From Candidatus Omnitrophota bacterium (GTDB taxonomy: Bacteria > Omnitrophota > Koll11 > Gygaellales > JAHJCI01), in NCBI GenBank assembly GCA_030622705.1, contig JAUXFU010000026.1:1-8104 (forward strand): a stretch of 8,104 bases of DNA, in the 5' to 3' direction. Under the pieces are notes generated by a model. That model saw only the letters and a program-made list of their open reading frames with translations, was not told the origin of the DNA and did not search any database. The translations under genes were made by a program, and so were the position numbers. Positions 3,994-8,104 of this stretch are shown piece after piece; within the stretch, counting starts at the first letter, position 1, and each line of letters begins with the position of its first letter.

Positions 3994-4526
3994 ATTGTAT
4001 TTAAACCTCCGAAAAGAACAAACAAGAAACCAAGCAGGAAAACCTGAATAATCCAGCCAATCAAACAGACCCCTGCCGCGCGATAAACGCTCTTGTAATC
4101 AAGAGCGCATTTTACCGCAACTACCATTGCCACAAGCATCCATGCGGCAGACAAAGCAAAAACCAATTGCTGCAGTCCGGCAATTACGCCTAAGATACGG
4201 ATTAAACCCGGGGCACTGGAAAAACCGATTACGCGCAATAACTCTCCTAAATTAGATTTAGTCTGCGACTCAGGAAGAAGCTTTACGCCAACCCAATAAG
4301 TAAGCATTGCCCAGGTATACCAGGCAATTAATCCAATGACAGCGCCAATAAATATGCCGCCTATCCCAATCTTAGAAACACTACCAATCCCTGCCGCAGC
4401 CGCGGAGAGTAAAACTACCGTCATTGCCTGCGGCAAAGCCCCGGTATCCTTTTCTACCTCCTCATAAAGCGTTAAATCAAGCTTGGCTGCCCGAATTATG
4501 CGCTTGCCTAAAATATTCATATCCAT
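3990..4526 (-). CDS. Yip1-domain-like multi-pass membrane protein
   Basis: The 178-residue protein begins with a cytoplasmic amphipathic stretch (GKRIIRAAKLDLTLYEEVEK, 7-26) followed by about five hydrophobic segments: roughly 32-50, 56-82, 96-116, 119-140 and 150-173. The N-terminal YEEVExD...QA pattern and the Gly/Ala-rich helices, with GELLRVIGFSSAPGLIRILG between segments, are characteristic of bacterial Yip1-family proteins. The function of these in bacteria is not established. The start ATG (4526-4524) has a strong AGGAGG 5 nt upstream; a second ATG two codons later is possible. It is the first of three overlapping genes (membrane protein, TPR protein, lipoprotein) that look like one unit. 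Confidence 0.78.
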   Translation of the reverse strand: MDMNILGKRIIRAAKLDLTLYEEVEKDTGALPQAMTVVLLSAAAAGIGSVSKIGIGGIFIGAVIGLIAWYTWAMLTYWVGVKLLPESQTKSNLGELLRVIGFSSAPGLIRILGVIAGLQQLVFALSAAWMLVAMVVAVKCALDYKSVYRAAGVCLIGWIIQVFLLGFLFVLFGGLNTI

Positions 4527-4545
4527 GCCTGCCTCCTGGTATTTA

Positions 4546-4574
4546 CCCTTCGGGACGGCACTTCTGTGACGTCC
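4546..4574. repeat. Hairpin pair in the queH-Yip1 gap
   Basis: CCC-TTC-GGG (4546-4554) overlaps a longer stem in which GGACG (4553-4557) pairs with CGTCC (4570-4574) and CAC (4559-4561) pairs with GTG (4566-4568), with one G/A mismatch and a TTCT loop. No U-tract follows on the coding strand. The structures lie between the queH stop and the AGGAGG of the Yip1-like gene and may influence its expression or the mRNA end; the role is unknown. Confidence 0.55.
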
Positions 4575-4585
4575 TATTTAACCCT

Positions 4586-5116
4586 TTATTTTTGAAGCAT
4601 ACTATACATACAGCCACAATAATTCTGCCGGTATAGATTATAGCGCTTGGCAAACTCAATTGCAAGCCGAAAACCATCCTGTTTTTTAAAGTCGCGCTCA
4701 AGAAATCCTGAAGCACTGATTGTCCTGCCAATATCATTAACTGCTGCTGCATCTTTATGAGGACTATTCGTAAGTGTAGTGCTAAATTTAGATATCTTCA
4801 TCCGGGCTGCCTTGCTTTGCGTTGCCTCAAGCCGCATCTTAAAACATACTGAACACCTCCGGGCGCCCTCCGGCTCATTTTCCAGGCCCCTGGTTAATTT
4901 AAACCAATTATTCTTCTCATAACAACCCTTAATTAATTTAAATTCGAGAATATGCGCTGTTTCCTGGGCTGTTGCTAAGCGCCGAAGGTATTCGGCTTCA
5001 GGATAAATATTAGGGTTATAGAAAAAGCCTATTGGTTTAAACCCCTCCCTTCTTAACCTTTCTACCGCCGAGGTTGCGCACACCCCACAACAAATATGCA
5101 ATAAAATATCTTCCAT
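4586..5116 (-). CDS. queH: Epoxyqueuosine reductase QueH
   Basis: QueH (former DUF208) reduces epoxyqueuosine to queuosine at the wobble position of tRNAs for Asp, Asn, His and Tyr, and is the non-orthologous replacement for QueG. The 176-residue length is typical. Family motifs appear in order: HICCGVCA with Cys9-Cys10 (8-14), FFYNPNIYPEAEY (31-43), ARRCSVCFKMRL with Cys88 and Cys91 (85-96), FSTTLTNSPHKD (111-122), KKQDGF (144-149) and the C-terminal YRQNYCGC with Cys167 and Cys169 (162-169). These cysteines are those the family uses for its Fe-S cluster and associated metal. No strong Shine-Dalgarno is visible before the ATG. It stands between dinG and the Yip1-like gene with no obvious functional link to either. 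Confidence 0.95.
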   Translation of the reverse strand: MEDILLHICCGVCATSAVERLRREGFKPIGFFYNPNIYPEAEYLRRLATAQETAHILEFKLIKGCYEKNNWFKLTRGLENEPEGARRCSVCFKMRLEATQSKAARMKISKFSTTLTNSPHKDAAAVNDIGRTISASGFLERDFKKQDGFRLAIEFAKRYNLYRQNYCGCMYSMLQK

Positions 5117-5227
5117 GACTTAGACCGTTTCTACTTAGCCCTTTGACCGGCAATAGGTTCTGCCAGAACTAACCCCCCCCATTCCCAGGTTCCAATTTCC
5201 TACTAACCGGGTCCTCTAATTGCTGAG
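5117..5227. other. 111-bp gap between dinG and queH with a G8 tract
   Basis: No gene or tRNA is seen here. It contains eight consecutive C (5173-5180; G8 on the transcribed strand), a short GTTCTG-C-CAGAAC dyad (5157-5169) and an imperfect AACC/GGTT-type stem around 5184-5211. I see no convincing promoter or terminator. Confidence 0.5.
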
Positions 5228-7210
5228 TTAGCATAAAACGCTCTCACTGTTTAAGAAAAATTGTTCAACCTTTTCTAACCTTGAGGCTTGCTGACATTCA
5301 GGCAGTGCCCCTAAGAAAACCTTCCCATAAAATCTGGTTTGGATTCTGGGATCAAGTATAGCCACCATACCAATGTCGGACTTCCTTCTGATTAACCGGC
5401 CAAAACCCTGACGAAGCATAATAATTGCCTGAGGAATTTGATAATGAATAAAGGGATCCTTGTTTTGCGCGCGAAGCAATTCCATCTTGGCTTCGATAAT
5501 CGGGTCGTCAGGCACGGTAAAGGGAAGCTTAGCAATAATTACGCATTCAAGTGCCCTGCCCGGAACATCTATCCCCTGCCAGAATGTATTTGTTCCCAGA
5601 AGGACAGAGTGTTCTCCTGCCTTAAATTTCTCCAGAAGTTTATACCGCGGGGCATCACCCTGCCTTAAAATATTACAATCCTTCAAATCCCGCCTTAGAA
5701 TAGTATTAGCCATATCAAGCATCCTATAACTGGTAAATAGAACAAAGGTTCTTCCCTTCATAATCGCAAGGATTCTCTTAATCTCGGCAATTGCCTCGTT
5801 TTGATAAGATTGAGGCTCTCTGCTTGGATCGGGCAGGGCCCGGGGGATATAAACAAGCGCGTTGCGGCTATAGTCAAAGGGAGAATTTAATAGAAGCTCA
5901 TTTGCGTCTTCTATCCCCAGGGACTTCTTGAAAAATTCGAAATCCCCATTTGTGCTTAAGGTAGCCGAGGTAAAAACAATTAATCCGAAATTATCCAGCA
6001 CCTTCTGTCTAAATTCCGCTGAGATATCTGTAGGCGCGGCATACAAGCTATACTTAGGCCGCCTTGATCTGTTTAAAATCTCTATCCAATAAACATAATC
6101 CTCTAAACTCTGGTTAATAAGTACATCGAGCCCCGAATTAATCTCTTGACCCCGCGAGATAAAAGATTTAATCTGAACCTTATCCGGGGGCTCCTTAACA
6201 TCATCTAAGGCCTGCGCCAGCAACCGGCAAAGATTAGATAAGGGCTCCTTTAAATGATTAAACATAAACCCCGGAGTCCTTACTCGCTGGGTCCTGTATT
6301 CACTGCCAAACTTAGAAATTAACCCTAAAAAGAACTCCCCGGCAGCAACCCTTACCGCATCTAAAGATACCTTAAGCCAGTCTGCCTTACCTTTGTTTAG
6401 CATCTTTATTCTATTCAGGAACCCCTTGCCTGACTGAGGATTGAAAATTGAATCAAGGAAATACTTTATTTTAAGGTTGGTTATTTCTATTCCTAAATAC
6501 TCGGTAGCCACATTTTCCAGGGTATGCGCTTCATCAAAAACCACTGCTTCAAAATTAGACAGAACCCTGCCGCCGGAAATCAAATTCGCAAAAAACAGGT
6601 GGTGATTAATTACAAGAATATGGGCATTATTTTCTTTTAACTTTGCCCTGCGGTAAAAACAATTTTTTGTATATAAACATTTCTTCCCCATGCAAAGATC
6701 GCTTTCCCGACATATCTTAGCCCAGGTAAACTCCGGAGGCCTGAATTCTAAATCGGAATAGAGCCCGGTTTCGGTTTTATCCAGCCACTTGCTAATCCGG
6801 CAGATCTCTGTCATTTCTCTATCTGACTCAAACAGGTCATACTTCTGCGCCTGATTAAACCTTCTTAAGCAAAGATAATTCTGCCCGCCTACACATAAAG
6901 CAAATTTAAACTCAATGCCTAATACGCGCTGCAAGAACGGCAAATCCTTGTTTACCAACTGCTCCTGCAGGGTTTTGGTATAGGTAGAAACCGCTACCTT
7001 TTTATCAAAACTCACCGCCCAGTTAATAAATGGAATAAGATACGCCAGACTCTTGCCCACGCCTGTGCCTACCTCAGCCAAAAGATGCCTGTTTAGCCTA
7101 ATCGCTTCCTGAACCGCGTTAGCCATCTGGGCCTGCTCGGGACGAAATTCAAAATTCTCAAGATGTTGCGCAATCAACCCGTACTCCTTAAATATATCAT
7201 TCAGATTCAT
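5228..7210 (-). CDS. dinG: DinG-family ATP-dependent DNA helicase (XPD-like, Fe-S)
   Basis: This is a superfamily 2 helicase of the DinG/XPD type, expected to unwind DNA 5' to 3' and to act on R-loops, forked DNA or other repair intermediates. The 660 residues contain FRPEQAQM (22-29, Q-like motif), Walker A EVGTGVGKS with Lys53 (46-54), STYTKTLQEQ (75-84), VINHHLF (200-206), Walker B DEAH (226-229), FTSATL (413-418), LLGTNTFWQGIDVPG (537-551) and the arginine-finger motif QGFGRLIRR (601-609). Cysteines 114, 167, 173, 178 and 184 between Walker A and DEAH fit the Fe-S domain of this family. There is no N-terminal exonuclease domain of the kind found in Firmicutes DinG. The ATG lies 22 nt after the dUTPase gene with only a weak GGGA upstream, suggesting co-transcription with it. 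Confidence 0.93.
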   Translation of the reverse strand: MNLNDIFKEYGLIAQHLENFEFRPEQAQMANAVQEAIRLNRHLLAEVGTGVGKSLAYLIPFINWAVSFDKKVAVSTYTKTLQEQLVNKDLPFLQRVLGIEFKFALCVGGQNYLCLRRFNQAQKYDLFESDREMTEICRISKWLDKTETGLYSDLEFRPPEFTWAKICRESDLCMGKKCLYTKNCFYRRAKLKENNAHILVINHHLFFANLISGGRVLSNFEAVVFDEAHTLENVATEYLGIEITNLKIKYFLDSIFNPQSGKGFLNRIKMLNKGKADWLKVSLDAVRVAAGEFFLGLISKFGSEYRTQRVRTPGFMFNHLKEPLSNLCRLLAQALDDVKEPPDKVQIKSFISRGQEINSGLDVLINQSLEDYVYWIEILNRSRRPKYSLYAAPTDISAEFRQKVLDNFGLIVFTSATLSTNGDFEFFKKSLGIEDANELLLNSPFDYSRNALVYIPRALPDPSREPQSYQNEAIAEIKRILAIMKGRTFVLFTSYRMLDMANTILRRDLKDCNILRQGDAPRYKLLEKFKAGEHSVLLGTNTFWQGIDVPGRALECVIIAKLPFTVPDDPIIEAKMELLRAQNKDPFIHYQIPQAIIMLRQGFGRLIRRKSDIGMVAILDPRIQTRFYGKVFLGALPECQQASRLEKVEQFFLNSESVLC

Positions 7211-7232
7211 ATCCCGCTATTCTCTTTACTTG

Positions 7233-7748
7233 TTACTCTATTTGTTTGTAAATCCCCTCATAGCCAAGGTCTGTTTTATTTATCCTGACAAAAACTACCT
7301 GGGTTATTCTCGCATTCTGCTTAAGTCTTAACCCCTGAGGATTCTCAACCACCAATATAAATTCGCTTTTACCCTTGAACCCGGCATCCCAAACCCCATT
7401 TTGCGTAAAGGCGCCCATCCTAAGCAAAGAGCTTCTCGGAAAAGCAATCGCGATTAAGTTCTCGGGTAAATTAACAGTCTCATTTGTCTGAATTTTGTAT
7501 GCCCCTCTTTTTAAATTCCACCAGCCAAACTTATCCTGCGGGTTTCTTTTCTCCGGTAGCAATTCTTTTGTTTGAGGCAGCTGTCTTTCTTTATTAGAAA
7601 AATCCAACGCCCCGGCATTGATAAATTCAAAGATACTCCCGGCAGTAAAGTCAAAACCATTAGGAGTAAGTTGAATATCCAGATTAAGATATCCAGTAAG
7701 CAGTCCTTGTTCTTCTATTAATTTTTGAATCTCCGGACGATTAAGCAT
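7233..7748 (-). CDS. dut: dUTP diphosphatase of the archaeal/Dcd-like type
   Basis: The 171-residue protein belongs to the trimeric dUTPase/dCTP deaminase superfamily and most resembles the archaeal-type dUTPase subgroup. Features are TPNGFDFTAGSIFEF (28-42), ALDFSNKERQLP (47-58), PRSSLLRMGA (104-113, motif 2), GVWDAGFKGKSE with the probable catalytic Asp121 (118-129, motif 3) and GLRLKQNARITQVVF (139-153, motif 4). It would hydrolyse dUTP to dUMP and pyrophosphate, keeping uracil out of DNA and feeding thymidylate synthesis. It ends soon after GYEGIY and lacks the glycine-rich motif 5 arm of ordinary bacterial dUTPases. The HVTAHRIDPG and LEF glutamate pattern of bacterial Dcd is not preserved, which argues against pure dCTP deaminase, though a bifunctional role cannot be excluded. 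It is followed closely by dinG. The Shine-Dalgarno is weak (AGG about 10 nt upstream). Confidence 0.85.
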   Translation of the reverse strand: MLNRPEIQKLIEEQGLLTGYLNLDIQLTPNGFDFTAGSIFEFINAGALDFSNKERQLPQTKELLPEKRNPQDKFGWWNLKRGAYKIQTNETVNLPENLIAIAFPRSSLLRMGAFTQNGVWDAGFKGKSEFILVVENPQGLRLKQNARITQVVFVRINKTDLGYEGIYKQIE

Positions 7749-7771
7749 ATGCCATTTACCTGCCTCTTCTT

Positions 7772-7812
7772 GAGGCCTCTGAAAAACTACTAAAATAGGC
7801 CAGAGGCCTCTG
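7772..7812. repeat. Inverted pair of GAGGCCTCTG palindromes
   Basis: GAGGCCTCTG (7772-7781) pairs with CAGAGGCCTC (7801-7810) across a 19-nt AT-rich spacer. The second arm is itself part of the perfect 12-bp palindrome CAGAGGCCTCTG (7801-7812). It lies 24 bp upstream of the dut start. It could be a regulator binding site, a hairpin in the dut leader or part of a repeat element together with the adjacent 13-mers. Confidence 0.7.
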
Positions 7813-7873
7813 ATTACACAGATTAGTTTTGATTACACAGATTTCTTTCGACGAGAACTTAATCTGTGTAATC
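7812..7873. repeat. Two direct and one inverted copy of GATTACACAGATT
   Basis: The exact 13-mer GATTACACAGATT occurs at 7812-7824 and 7831-7843 (19-bp period), and its exact reverse complement AATCTGTGTAATC at 7861-7873. The second and third copies form a hairpin with a 17-nt loop. Repeats of this general AATCTGTGTAATCTG look are familiar from intergenic DNA of several bacterial groups; their function is not known to me. The element lies between the TrkA-C gene and dut. Confidence 0.85.
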
Positions 7874-7911
7874 TGGTTTTAATCTTTTAATCATAAAGCT
7901 CTATATATTTT

Positions 7912-8104
7912 TTAGACTTTTTGAGAGCTCTCTTTTAAAATATTTGATACAACACAAAGCTTACTTCTGATATTGCCTAATTTTCCAAAACAAATAAGCC
8001 GATCCCCCAGAAACATTCTAATATCTGCGCTGGGATTAGGAATTATCTCTTTGTTTCTCTCCACAGCCAAAACCGTAATATCGCGCTGTCTTAATTCCGA
8101 TTCA
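7912..8104 (-). CDS. TrkA-C (RCK_C) domain protein, C-terminal fragment
   Basis: The frame enters from the right edge and ends with TAA at 7914-7912, giving 63 residues. The sequence ELRQRDITVLAVERNKEIIP, then NPSADIRMFLGDRLICFG, matches the TrkA-C fold: a strand with ITVLAV, then PNPSAD and the GD-x-L-I-x-x-G signature. Such domains bind small ligands (for example cyclic di-AMP or nucleotides) and gate potassium channels, antiporters or other transporters. The rest of the protein lies outside the window, so whether it is a channel, an antiporter or a stand-alone regulator is unknown. No intrinsic terminator is visible after the stop. Confidence 0.83.
   Translation of the reverse strand, partial: ESELRQRDITVLAVERNKEIIPNPSADIRMFLGDRLICFGKLGNIRSKLCVVSNILKESSQKV

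Noticed and set aside
4424..4752. Open frames at 4424-4636 (plus) and 4543-4752 (minus, another frame of queH)
   Set aside because: Both overlap the confident queH and Yip1-like genes in other frames, with low-complexity unrelated translations.
5117..5227. Possible tRNA or small RNA in the dinG-queH gap
   Set aside because: No cloverleaf, T-loop GTTCRA motif or terminator could be made out; only short dyads and a G8 tract.
5438..5729. Two plus-strand frames opposite the dinG C-terminal helicase motifs
   Set aside because: They are antisense to conserved helicase motifs and have no independent support.
7233..7748. Annotation as bacterial dCTP deaminase (Dcd)
   Set aside because: The HVTAHRIDPG...LEF catalytic pattern is replaced by GVWDAGFKGKSE, which fits dUTPase motif 3 of the archaeal-type group better.

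Overview
All the genes I can support in this 8.1 kb window lie on the minus strand, so transcription runs right to left. The sequence is AT-leaning with short intergenic gaps, many of them filled by palindromic or heptamer-based repeats. A bacterial V-type (A/V) ATPase operon with a DUF2764 gene, an archaeal-looking dUTPase, a DinG-type helicase, QueH and a Yip1/TPR/lipoprotein trio suggest an uncultivated bacterium of the PVC/Omnitrophota kind. That placement is an inference from gene content and style, not proven by any marker in the window.

From right to left in transcription order: the C-terminal end of a TrkA-C (RCK_C) domain protein (7912-8104); an intergenic region with an AGGCCT palindrome pair and three copies of a 13-bp GATTACACAGATT repeat; a dUTPase (7233-7748) closely followed by a 660-residue DinG/XPD-like Fe-S helicase (5228-7210); QueH, the last enzyme of queuosine synthesis (4586-5116); a tightly overlapping three-gene set encoding a Yip1-like membrane protein, a small TPR protein and a small lipoprotein with a seven-residue repeat (3351-4526); a 12-bp perfect hairpin and a good sigma70-type promoter; pyrD (class 1B) and pyrF overlapping by ATGA (1520-3231); then the start of a V-ATPase operon: subunit E, a DUF2764 protein and the first 19 codons of catalytic subunit A (1-1402).

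The pyr pair carries out the dihydroorotate-to-orotate step and the OMP decarboxylation step of UMP synthesis. The electron-transfer partner PyrK, usual for class 1B PyrD, is not next to it. The ATPase genes follow the E-DUF2764-A order known from chlamydiae, spirochaetes and Bacteroidetes.

The most unusual content is not a new gene system but repeat DNA. Two related elements made of inverted arrays of a degenerate 7-bp unit (about CTCGATN) bracket atpE, and one of them appears to supply the ribosome binding site of the TTG-started DUF2764 gene. Both pyrD and pyrF carry in-frame extra segments relative to their families: the pyrD one contains a 7-bp tandem array beside the catalytic cysteine, and the pyrF one is GC-rich and full of CCGG palindromes. 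The ATPase A start codon sits at the foot of a long imperfect hairpin, and pyrD looks leaderless. I see no defence system, CRISPR array, transposase, tRNA or rRNA.
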